Source of the DNA: Stieleria bergensis
GTDB lineage: Bacteria; Planctomycetota; Planctomycetia; Pirellulales; Pirellulaceae
Direction of reading: 5' to 3'
Length of the DNA: 64,000 nt
NCBI GenBank assembly: GCA_007745635.1
Contig: CP036272.1
Coordinates: 2,027,900 to 2,091,899 of the forward strand
The notes below the pieces were generated by a model. The model worked only from the letters and a program-made list of their open reading frames with translations. It ran no database searches and was not told where the DNA came from. Shown in pieces: positions 16,985 to 25,562 of the stretch. The position numbers were made by a program, and so were the translations under genes. Each line of letters begins with the position of its first letter. Positions within the stretch are counted from its first letter, which is position 1.

Positions 16985-18663
16985 CAGTCTGCAATCACCT
17001 TCAGCCAGCGATATTCCATGGGTTGCAGGGTGAGAGAGCCACCGGAGACGGTTTCACCGGAGAGCTGATCGGTGAGTTGGGCCGGCAGTTGAGTGACTTC
17101 ACTGGAGTCGCTGGAAAAATTGTGCAACGCATACACATCGCCAGAATCACTGACGCGGTGAATGATGAAGACTTTGCCCTGCTGCTGATAATGCGCGGTT
17201 CCAAACGGATCAAAGGCCGCGTCATTTCGTCTGGCTTGCATCAATCGACGGTAGCCACTGAAAACCAAATGCCGCAGTGTGGTGGCGTCTGCTAGTTCGG
17301 CCTCGAGCGTTGACGTCGTCAGCTTCTGTCGGTTGATGCGCCGATTAATGCCCGAATCCAGGGCTGCTTGTCGATCATTTTCCGAGCCCAGGATCGAGTG
17401 GTAATAGATGCCCGGCACGCCCGGCATGGCCAGCATGACCGATTGAGTCAACAAGAATCGCTGCGCTCGTAGGCTGTTCTCTGCGTCGGGCGCGGTTGCG
17501 AAGTCCAGGTAGTTGCAATTGATTTCATAGGGGCTCTTGGTCCCGTCCCCGTTGTCTCGCATAGACACAAAACCACCGTGCGCCTGGGCGATGTCTGCCA
17601 ACCGCTGGATGCTCTCATCGCTGACAATGTTCTGCAGCGGTCGCACTCCAACACCATCGTGACTGGCGGTGAAATTAAAGAAACAAACTTCATCGCTAGG
17701 CAGTTGCAGTGTGTTGGCCCAACGGGTCAGCGTTTCAACTTCCTCCTCGTGCAGCGAATGCATTAACAGGGGTGGCAGCGTGAAGTTGTAAACCAAGTGA
17801 GCTTCATTGTGTCCGTCACCAAAATACGACACGTTCTCGTCGTGCGGCACATTGGTCTCGGTAATGATTGACATGTTAGGAGCTAGTTGCTCGATGTAGT
17901 GCCGATAAAGCTGAATGATCAAGTGAGCTTGCGGCAAATGCAAGCAGGTCGTGCCAAGCTCTTTCCAGATGAATGCAATCGCGTCTAAGCGGATGAATCG
18001 CGATCCCTGGGCGACGTAAAATAACAGCACATCCAGCACCTGCACAAAGACTTTGGCACTGTGGTAATTCAAGTCGACTTGGTCTTCGGAAAAGGTCGTC
18101 CAGACGCTGACCTTACCGCCCTGCTTCGGATAGCGGTGCAGCAATGGTAAGGCGCGAGGCCGGGTGACGGCAGAGTAATCCACGTCGGGGTCGGCGGTGA
18201 TGAAGTAGTCGTCAAATTCAGGATCGCCTTCCAGGAAGCTTTTGAACCAGGCATTGTGTTGCGAGCAATGATTGACGACCGCATCAAGCATGATGTCAAA
18301 CGATCCCGACATGGCCGTCACGTCGTCCCAGTCGCCCAGTTCCGGGTCAATCTGGTAGTAGTCCTGGACGCTGAATCCGTCGTCCGATGTGTAGGGAAAG
18401 CATGGCAGCAAATGGATCGCACTGATGCAATCAGCAAGCTGTGATTTGCAAAAATGGGACAGGGATTGAAGGGGGTTGGATTCAGAGGTCTGAATCGAAT
18501 CGCCATAGGTAATCAGAATGGCGTCACTGGCCGTCAGTTTTGTCGTCGAGGCGTGTTTCTGAGCGATCGCGTTGCGATAACGCTCCAGCAGTCCATTCAC
18601 TTCGTTGGCAACCCATTCGGCTTGGTCGCCATACAACGAGCTCAATTCTTCCAGACGCTTCAT
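16984..18663 (-). CDS. GH13_18 sugar phosphorylase, probably glucosylglycerate phosphorylase
   Basis: 559 residues with the sucrose-phosphorylase fold: LLPCFPYTSDDGFSVQDY, RLDAIAFIWKE (nucleophile Asp), ITETNVPHDENVSYFG (acid/base Glu) and NFTASHDGVGVRPL. The size and the many identical stretches I recall (for example AVTRPRALPLL and SPYEIN) match E. coli YcjM, a glucosylglycerate phosphorylase, better than the shorter sucrose phosphorylases. The reaction would be glucosylglycerate + Pi to glucose-1-P + glycerate. The one-base overlap with glycerate kinase supports this. The start is ATG 18663; ATG 18675 is an alternative. Neither has a ribosome-binding site. Sucrose or glucosylglycerol as substrate remains possible. 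Confidence 0.87.
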   Translation of the reverse strand: MKRLEELSSLYGDQAEWVANEVNGLLERYRNAIAQKHASTTKLTASDAILITYGDSIQTSESNPLQSLSHFCKSQLADCISAIHLLPCFPYTSDDGFSVQDYYQIDPELGDWDDVTAMSGSFDIMLDAVVNHCSQHNAWFKSFLEGDPEFDDYFITADPDVDYSAVTRPRALPLLHRYPKQGGKVSVWTTFSEDQVDLNYHSAKVFVQVLDVLLFYVAQGSRFIRLDAIAFIWKELGTTCLHLPQAHLIIQLYRHYIEQLAPNMSIITETNVPHDENVSYFGDGHNEAHLVYNFTLPPLLMHSLHEEEVETLTRWANTLQLPSDEVCFFNFTASHDGVGVRPLQNIVSDESIQRLADIAQAHGGFVSMRDNGDGTKSPYEINCNYLDFATAPDAENSLRAQRFLLTQSVMLAMPGVPGIYYHSILGSENDRQAALDSGINRRINRQKLTTSTLEAELADATTLRHLVFSGYRRLMQARRNDAAFDPFGTAHYQQQGKVFIIHRVSDSGDVYALHNFSSDSSEVTQLPAQLTDQLSGETVSGGSLTLQPMEYRWLKVIAD

Positions 18664-18969
18664 AGGACACCACATGCAGTTGGGGATCGGCAGATGCCGC
18701 AGTCAAAACCAGGTGTCAGCCCAACGCCGATCAGAGTGGCACGCCGCAGAGCCGATGCAAAATCGGGCGAGCTGCGTGCTTGGGGCTTTAGAAGAGCCGG
18801 TGCGTCGGCGTTGGAGCACAGACGCTGGACACTCATAACCATATCCAGCAATTTGAAGCTGTGGGCACGCGCCGCGATGGCAGCAGATTAACCGCCATTA
18901 ACGCTCGTTAGTGGGTGTTGAGCATTGGGGGTGTCCGGCAGTCCCCATGCAATGCATCAATCCACAGGA

Positions 18970-20394
18970 TTAGAACTCGGCGTTTCCGGGGGTGCGTGGG
19001 AAGGGAATCACGTCGCGAATGTTCGTCATCCCGGTGACATACTGCACCGCTCTCTCCAGGCCCAATCCAAACCCGGCATGTGGGACGGTGCCAAAGCGGC
19101 GCAGGTCCAGATACCACCAGTATTCTTCTTCGTTGAGGTCTTGGGCGGCCATTCGTTTCTGCAGCACGTCCAAGCGTTCTTCGCGTTGGCTGCCACCGAT
19201 GATTTCACCGACGCCGGGAACCAGGACATCCATGGCAGCAACGGTTTTTTCGTCATCACTTAAACGCATGTAGAACGGTTTGATGGTTGACGGATAGTCC
19301 GTCAAGATGAGCGGTCCACCCACGTGCTTTTCGGTCAGATAGCGTTCGTGTTCGGCTTGGAGGTCCGTGCCCCAGCTGATCGGGTAATCGAATGACTCGC
19401 CGCACTGTTCCAGGACTTTGATGGCCTCGGTGTAGGACATGTGTTGAAAGGGCTTTTCGATGACGCTTTTCATTTGGTCGATCTTGCCTTTTTCGATGCG
19501 CAGGTCGAAGAACTCCATGTCCTCCTGGCAGTGTTCGAGGCAATCAGCGAACAGTCGTTTGAGGAACCGTTCGGCCAAGTCCATGTTGTCGGCTAGGTCA
19601 AAGAAGGCGGCTTCGGGCTCGACCATCCAGAATTCAGCCAGGTGGCGACTGGTGTTACTGTTTTCGGCGCGGAAGGTTGGGCCAAAGGTGTACACGCGGC
19701 CCAGAGAGCAGGCAAAGGTTTCCGCTTCCAGTTGTCCGCTAACGGTTAAAAACGTTGGTTTGTCGAAGAAGTCGTGGTCGTAATTTACCGGTCCACCGGC
19801 AGCAGCCAGCCGTTCCAAGTCCAGCGTGGTGACGCGAAACATTTCGCCGGCACCTTCACAATCGCTGGCCGTGATCACAGGCGTGTTGACGTAGAAAAAG
19901 CCATTCTCATCGTAAAACTGGTGAATCGACTGGCTAATGCGGTTGCGCACTCTCATCACGGCGCCAAGCGTATTGGTCCGAGTGCGCAAGTGAGCCCACT
20001 CGCGGAGTTTTTCAAACGAGTGGCGTTTTTTTTGCAGCGGATAGGTTTCTGGATCGGCCCAGCCCAGCACACGCACTTCGCTGGCATGCAGTTCGGTGGC
20101 CTGTCCTTTGGCGGGTGATTCTTGCAGTTGGCCGCGGACAACGATGCAGCAGCCAGCGGTCAAACGCTGCACTTCATCGCTGTAATTGGCCAGTTCCGCA
20201 GGGGCGACAACTTGCAGGTTGCCCATGCAGGAGCCGTCATTGACTTCGATAAAGCTGAATCCACCTTTGCTATCACGCCGAGTTCGCACCCAGCCGCGGA
20301 TCTCGTGTTCACTGCCGGCACTTTCGGCCCGCCGTGCTTGTTGAACAGAAATCCAGTTGGATGTTGAGGCGGGGTGATCAGCGGAAGCGGTCAT
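18970..20394 (-). CDS. asnS: Asparaginyl-tRNA synthetase
   Basis: Charges tRNA-Asn with asparagine. The 474-residue class IIb enzyme has an N-terminal OB fold (about 12-115, [21 protein letters not shown] in part) and the catalytic core: FRVTTLDLE, motif 2 [22 protein letters not shown], and motif 3 [15 protein letters not shown]. The signatures [14 protein letters not shown] and [10 protein letters not shown] are AsnRS- rather than AspRS-like. The frame opens at 20451, but ATG 20394 gives the normal N-terminus. It lies 295 bp upstream of the phosphorylase/kinase pair on the same strand and may be separately transcribed. Confidence 0.96.
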   Translation of the reverse strand: MTASADHPASTSNWISVQQARRAESAGSEHEIRGWVRTRRDSKGGFSFIEVNDGSCMGNLQVVAPAELANYSDEVQRLTAGCCIVVRGQLQESPAKGQATELHASEVRVLGWADPETYPLQKKRHSFEKLREWAHLRTRTNTLGAVMRVRNRISQSIHQFYDENGFFYVNTPVITASDCEGAGEMFRVTTLDLERLAAAGGPVNYDHDFFDKPTFLTVSGQLEAETFACSLGRVYTFGPTFRAENSNTSRHLAEFWMVEPEAAFFDLADNMDLAERFLKRLFADCLEHCQEDMEFFDLRIEKGKIDQMKSVIEKPFQHMSYTEAIKVLEQCGESFDYPISWGTDLQAEHERYLTEKHVGGPLILTDYPSTIKPFYMRLSDDEKTVAAMDVLVPGVGEIIGGSQREERLDVLQKRMAAQDLNEEEYWWYLDLRRFGTVPHAGFGLGLERAVQYVTGMTNIRDVIPFPRTPGNAEF

Positions 20395-20614
20395 GTGGAG
20401 CGATCCAGAGGCAAGGAGATGTCGCACGATGCGGACTGGCAGCGTGAGCACTCAGTTTACGCCCTTTCAACAACGGTTGCCAAGATCACTCAGCGGCAGG
20501 CAGTGGTCGTCAGGGTTGCCTTTGTTTCCCCCCGAATCGGTCTTGCGACGGGAGGAGTGATTTTCATACGCTGCGACACATATTGTCCCTCAGCCCTCAA
20601 CTTGCGATAGTGCC

Positions 20615-23600
20615 ATGGCAGGCAGTTGTCTTACGCCTAAAGTTTTGAGTCACGGATCGAAGGCCATTGATTTCAATGGTCTGATTACTGAATGCGCCGA
20701 TGGTTCGCCTCACCAGCGACATCGTGCTGACAGCGTTCCATCTCCAGTGCCTTCCCTGCGTTCCGGCCGTTTGGCCGGCAGCCACCGATTTATTCACAGC
20801 CAGCTGGGCTCGGCCTTGCTGTGTTGTGCTGCGATTGTTGTTGGCATGTTTGTGGCCACATCGATGGCCAGCGCCGAGGAGCAATCCCAATGGATTTGGC
20901 GCTTTGGAGCCTCGCCAGAGGACTCCATTCCCGTCGGGGAGCAGTGCTTTTTCCGAAAGTCCATTAACCTGCGAGTGCCCGCAACGGTCAAAATTGAGAT
21001 TGCTGCGGATGACGAGTATGAACTGTTCGTCAATGGCACTCGAGTTGGCTCGTCGGTGCAATCTCGCACCGTTGATTCGTACAACGCCACCAAGCATTTT
21101 CAAGTGGGGCGAAACTTGGTTGCGATTCGAGTCCGCAACCGCAACGGTGACACGGCAGCATTAGCTGCCAGCGTTGCCGTTAAGCCAGAAAAATCCAGCA
21201 AGTGGTACACCTTCCGGACCGATCCATCTTGGAAAACATCGCCCACTGCGACACAAGGTTGGCAGGCTCCGGTCTATGATGACCAGCTTTGGGGCATTGC
21301 GGCCACATTTGGCGCGCCGGAAGAGCAGACGCCACAGCAAGTTGCCACAGCGACGCCCAAGCCGATCCAGAATGCCACGCCACAGAACGGTTCGCCTGCG
21401 GCTCTCAACGACGGCCAAGCCGCTAGCCGCCCTGGCTTGCCCACGCCGCCCGAAGATCCTAGCAAGATTCCTTCGCGAAATGAACCAACGATGACGCCGC
21501 CGAACGGCCAGGGTGACGCTGGCAATTTTGCCGAAAACACACCTGTTCCCCAGCCTCACGCTGCGGCGGGCGAACGCTTCCAAATCCAGAAGGGATTCGG
21601 TATTCAACGGATTCTCTCTGATGACAAAGTCGGTTCCGTCATCTCCATGACATTCAATGAGTTCGGTCACTTGCTGATCGGACAAGAAGATGGCCCGCTG
21701 TTGCTGGCCTACGACGATAACGACGATGGTGTGCCAGAGACGGTCCGAGTGTACTGTGAAAAAGTGACCAACTGCCAAGGTGTCTTGGCGCTCAATGGTG
21801 AAGTCTTTGTCACCGCTGACGGTCCAGAAGGCTTGGCGTTGTACAAGCTGTCAGACGCCGATCGCAATGGATCACTGGAAAAGATTCAAGCCATTGTGAA
21901 CTTCGTTGACCACAGCGGAAAAACGGGCCAGACCAGCGAGTATGGCGCTCACGGGATCAAACTTGGCCCCGACGGCATGATCTATGTTGTTGTGGGAAGT
22001 CAAGTCAAAGCCGTTGGTGAGGTCGGTGACGGACAGACGTATCGTCAAACCTATGAAGGCGACCTGTTGCCTCGCTATGAAGATCCTAGTGGACATGGCA
22101 AAGATGTTCTGGCGCCCGGCGGAACCGTGATTCGAACGAATTCCGACGGCACCGTTGTTGAACACGTCGCCGGTGGACTTCGAAACGCATATGACATTGT
22201 TTTCCATCCCGGCGGCGCGATGTTTGTGCATGATTCTGATATGGAATCCGACGTCGACACTGCTTGGTATCGCTCCAGTGCTGTCTTTGATGTCACCGAG
22301 GGTGGTGAGTTTGGCTGGCGCAGTGGATGGGCCAAGTGGCCACACTATTACTACGATCGCTTGCCAAACTTGATGGACACTGGACGAGGCAGTCCGACCG
22401 GTGGTGTCTGCTACGATCACTTCACGTTCCCCGAACGCTACCAGAACACTATGTTCCTGGCTGACTGGAGTCAGGGCAGGATCATTAACGTCGGATTGAA
22501 ACCACTCGGTTCCAGTTACACTGCAACCAGTGAAGTCTTCTTGCAAGGACAGCCGCTGAATGTGACCGATGTCGAAGTGGGGCCTGAAGGCAATCTGTTC
22601 TTCTGTACCGGTGGCCGTTCGACCACCGGTGGTATTTATCGCGTGGTCTATAAAGACGGAGAGCCCACTGACTTGACCAAGTTGGGAACCGGGATCGCCG
22701 AAGCCGTGCGACAGCCACAATTGGAATCTGCTTGGACGCGCCAGAAGATCGCCTCGATCAAGAACGATCTGGGTGATCGCTGGAATCCATTGGTGGCCGG
22801 TGTGGCTTACAGTTCCGACAACCCACCTGAATATCGTGTGCGGGCGATGACGCTGATGCAGCTCTTTGGCCCCGTGCCGAGTGAAGACTTGTTGCTGGAG
22901 TTGAGTGAAACCGAGAGCGAATTGGTGCGTGCCAAGGCAGCATCCATGTTGGGGCGAAATCCCGGCCCACTGGGACGCAGTCGCTTGGCTGAACTCTTAC
23001 AAGATCGTTCGCCAGTCGTCCAACGCGCTGCTGCCGAAGCAATGCTGCGTGGACAAGTGGTGCCCAAAGAATACGAAGTGGTTCGCGAGCTAATCTCTGG
23101 TGGTGATCGCACTTTGGCCTTCATCGGTCGGCGATTGGTTGCGTCGATGCCAGCAGACAAATTTGCAGAGAACGTTCTGGAAGCGACAAACGTCCGCGAG
23201 TCATTGGTTGGCATGTTGGCCTTGACCGATGTTGATCAAACCGAGCAGACAGCTGTCCGGATCCTGCAACGATCAAGCGAATTGATGTCCGGCTTCCTCA
23301 GTGACGCTGACTTTGTTGACTTGTTGCGATTGTGCCAGGTCACGCTGCACCGCAGTGGACTGGATTCAACACATGTGACGGCCTTCGGCGAACAGATCGC
23401 CGAAGAGTTTCCCGCCGGTGAACCACGCATTAACCATGAAGTGATCCGCTTGGCGGCTTACATGCAATCCGAATCCGTGGCCGATCGTGCGATCAAGTAC
23501 CTCGAATCGGAAGCACCTTACGAAAGCAGAATCTTGGTCGCCATGTGCTTGCAATCCATGTCACACACATGGAATGACAAGCAGCGGTTTTCATTGTTGA

Positions 23601-24790
23601 AGTTCTACGAGAAATCAGCCAATCGCTCGACCTCCGGTGCGTTACCAATGTACATTACCAATGTGACGCGAGACTTCTGTTCCGCGCTGTCGGTCGATGA
23701 CTTGCAAGCGATCATTGAACAGGGACACATCTGGCAGAACGCAGCTCTGGCGGCAATCTACCGGTTGGATCGCCCCGTCTCCGGCGAAGTCGCTTCGATC
23801 CTCGTTCGCTTGGATCGGCGTCTGCGTAACGAAAAACAGCCACGCGATATCCAGCGTCGGTTGCGGACGGCCATCGTGACGATGTTGGCCAGTACCGATC
23901 AAGCGGAGTCCACTGAATACTTGCGAGAACTATGGCGCGAAGAGCCACAGCGTCGGTCGAGGGTTTCGGTTGCATTGGCACAGAATCCCGAGGGCGACAA
24001 TTGGGACTATTTGGTCCGTAGCCTCAATGTGGTCGATGACGATGCGGCCCGAGAGGTTGTCAGTGCATTGCTGAAAGTCAATGTCGCGACGGATGATCCC
24101 TTGGCACTGCGTCACTTGATTCTGTTGGGCCTGCGTAATCAAGAAGATGATCATCGCCCAGACAATGTTACCAAGTTGCTGCGGCACTGGACCGGCAAGC
24201 AACACGCTCCCACAGACGATGTCATGAAGCCTTGGCAGGACTGGTACGCGGAAATCTATCCCGATTCGCCGCCGGCCACCTTGCCACCGAGAGATGAATC
24301 CACCTGGGATTTCGATCAACTGGTCAGCTACCTCAAGAGCCCTGAAGGTCGCTCGGGTGATCCGACTCGCGGTCGCAGCCTGTTCTTGGCCGCCAACTGT
24401 GCACAGTGTCACCGGACGGGTGCGGTTGGAGAATCCATTGGTCCCGATCTGACCGGCCTTGCCAGTCGCTTTACCAAACGCGAAATCGTCGAATCGATTC
24501 TGCATCCCAATCACGTGGTCAGTGATCAGTTCGCCAGCAAACGGGTGGTCACCTTGGATGGCAAGGTTTACATCGGTCTGGTCACCGAACAGGCCGACGG
24601 CACATTGCTGGTTCGCGATTCACGCAACGATGCGACCGTGGTTCCTGTCGCTGAGGTCGATCAGATCTTGCCAGAGACCAGAAGCATCATGCCCAGCGGC
24701 TTGATCGACGCGTTGAATGAGCGAGATGTCAGCGACTTGATGTCCTTCATTGGCGTGTTGCCGGCTGCCGAAGTTGCGACACGCCCGTAG
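20615..24790 (+). CDS. Giant secreted PVC-type haem-binding / propeller protein
   Basis: 1391 residues, probably exported. The N-terminus is long (a GTG at 20747 may be the real start) before a signal-like helix at about 68-90 (LCCAAIVVGMFVATSMASA). A galactose-binding-like beta domain follows (about 93-225), then a Pro/Thr-rich linker (about 225-320), a six-bladed propeller of the PVC membrane-bound dehydrogenase type (about 325-690, YGAHGIKLGPDGMIYVVVGS), HEAT-like helical repeats (about 730-1220) and a terminal cytochrome c domain with CAQCH at about 1262 and the possible axial Met in IMPSGL near 1359. Substrate and electron acceptor are unknown; roles in sugar oxidation are only inferred. 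Confidence 0.85.
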   Translation: MAGSCLTPKVLSHGSKAIDFNGLITECADGSPHQRHRADSVPSPVPSLRSGRLAGSHRFIHSQLGSALLCCAAIVVGMFVATSMASAEEQSQWIWRFGASPEDSIPVGEQCFFRKSINLRVPATVKIEIAADDEYELFVNGTRVGSSVQSRTVDSYNATKHFQVGRNLVAIRVRNRNGDTAALAASVAVKPEKSSKWYTFRTDPSWKTSPTATQGWQAPVYDDQLWGIAATFGAPEEQTPQQVATATPKPIQNATPQNGSPAALNDGQAASRPGLPTPPEDPSKIPSRNEPTMTPPNGQGDAGNFAENTPVPQPHAAAGERFQIQKGFGIQRILSDDKVGSVISMTFNEFGHLLIGQEDGPLLLAYDDNDDGVPETVRVYCEKVTNCQGVLALNGEVFVTADGPEGLALYKLSDADRNGSLEKIQAIVNFVDHSGKTGQTSEYGAHGIKLGPDGMIYVVVGSQVKAVGEVGDGQTYRQTYEGDLLPRYEDPSGHGKDVLAPGGTVIRTNSDGTVVEHVAGGLRNAYDIVFHPGGAMFVHDSDMESDVDTAWYRSSAVFDVTEGGEFGWRSGWAKWPHYYYDRLPNLMDTGRGSPTGGVCYDHFTFPERYQNTMFLADWSQGRIINVGLKPLGSSYTATSEVFLQGQPLNVTDVEVGPEGNLFFCTGGRSTTGGIYRVVYKDGEPTDLTKLGTGIAEAVRQPQLESAWTRQKIASIKNDLGDRWNPLVAGVAYSSDNPPEYRVRAMTLMQLFGPVPSEDLLLELSETESELVRAKAASMLGRNPGPLGRSRLAELLQDRSPVVQRAAAEAMLRGQVVPKEYEVVRELISGGDRTLAFIGRRLVASMPADKFAENVLEATNVRESLVGMLALTDVDQTEQTAVRILQRSSELMSGFLSDADFVDLLRLCQVTLHRSGLDSTHVTAFGEQIAEEFPAGEPRINHEVIRLAAYMQSESVADRAIKYLESEAPYESRILVAMCLQSMSHTWNDKQRFSLLKFYEKSANRSTSGALPMYITNVTRDFCSALSVDDLQAIIEQGHIWQNAALAAIYRLDRPVSGEVASILVRLDRRLRNEKQPRDIQRRLRTAIVTMLASTDQAESTEYLRELWREEPQRRSRVSVALAQNPEGDNWDYLVRSLNVVDDDAAREVVSALLKVNVATDDPLALRHLILLGLRNQEDDHRPDNVTKLLRHWTGKQHAPTDDVMKPWQDWYAEIYPDSPPATLPPRDESTWDFDQLVSYLKSPEGRSGDPTRGRSLFLAANCAQCHRTGAVGESIGPDLTGLASRFTKREIVESILHPNHVVSDQFASKRVVTLDGKVYIGLVTEQADGTLLVRDSRNDATVVPVAEVDQILPETRSIMPSGLIDALNERDVSDLMSFIGVLPAAEVATRP

Positions 24791-24805
24791 ACGCCATCTG
24801 GAACT

Positions 24806-24838
24806 CGAAGCGGCCCTCGGCCGCTTGTCTTCTTTCTA
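24806..24838 (+). terminator. Intrinsic terminator after the haem-binding protein gene
   Basis: A perfect 8-bp stem AAGCGGCC-CTC-GGCCGCTT (24808-24826) is followed by GTCTTCTTTCT, a pyrimidine/T-rich tail. It lies 18 bp past the stop of the 1391-codon gene, as expected for a Rho-independent terminator. Confidence 0.75.
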
Positions 24839-25091
24839 AGCGGCTGCTTGTCGCTTGCCCACAGTCAGCGTTAGGCCGGCTGTGCTGTTTGACGGTCAGG
24901 CTGATCGTTTGCAGCCTCCGGTTTTCAGATTGATCGTTATAGGCCGATCGATCGGTGATCCTTGCGCTCGCCACCGATCTTCTGTCGTTTTTGTGCCTCT
25001 CAAGCAAGATTCCCCACCGATGGGTTGCCGATGGGCGTTTTGAGTGTGCATCGAATTGTTTTGCGGACAACTTGCCGCAAGCTTAGGACGA

Positions 25092-25481
25092 TCACACCGG
25101 ATCGTGACCGAATCCCGCCAGTTTCAGCTTGCCTGATGGCAAGAAATTCACGTTGAACGGATCTTCCGGTTCCTCGATCACCTTCCCAAGATTCACTAAC
25201 ACGATCAGAATACTGCACCGGAACACTGTTGCGGATGGATGCTTGACCCGCCGAAGGTGGGTGTCGCTGAGTGGCAGGCGGACAAATTCGCATGTCGCCG
25301 CTGATTCCAATGCCAAATTTCGTAGCACAGTTGCTGGCGAGCTGGATGGTGTTGGCGAGTCATGTGATGCTGGCGATTGAGGGGTGTTGAGCTCACCAAT
25401 TGACCAGTACCGTATGCCCGCAATCAGTGCCGCACCGAAACCGTGCCGCCGCATCAACATGATGTTGCGCCTTAAATACAT
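25092..25481 (-). pseudogene. Possible small gene or gene remnant
   Basis: In the 770-base gap before yidC, a 129-codon frame runs leftward. Its last 40 codons (LVNLGKVIEEPEDPFNVNFL and on to FGHDPV) have the codon choice and composition of a real protein, while the first part is Ser/Arg-rich and looks random. I recognise no family. It may be a true small protein with a later start, or the decayed end of a longer gene. The rest of the gap holds the terminator at 24806 and nothing else recognisable. Confidence 0.22.
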
Positions 25482-25562
25482 TCAATAGTTGCCTCGTTTG
25501 CTGATTGCAAAAACTCAGCAATTGAGTCATTCGTTTCCTCCCTCAACCGTCTCGGAACGATC

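Noticed and set aside
21872-22720. 282-codon open frame antisense to the giant haem-binding protein
   Set aside because: No recognisable motifs, and the sense strand encodes a coherent propeller.
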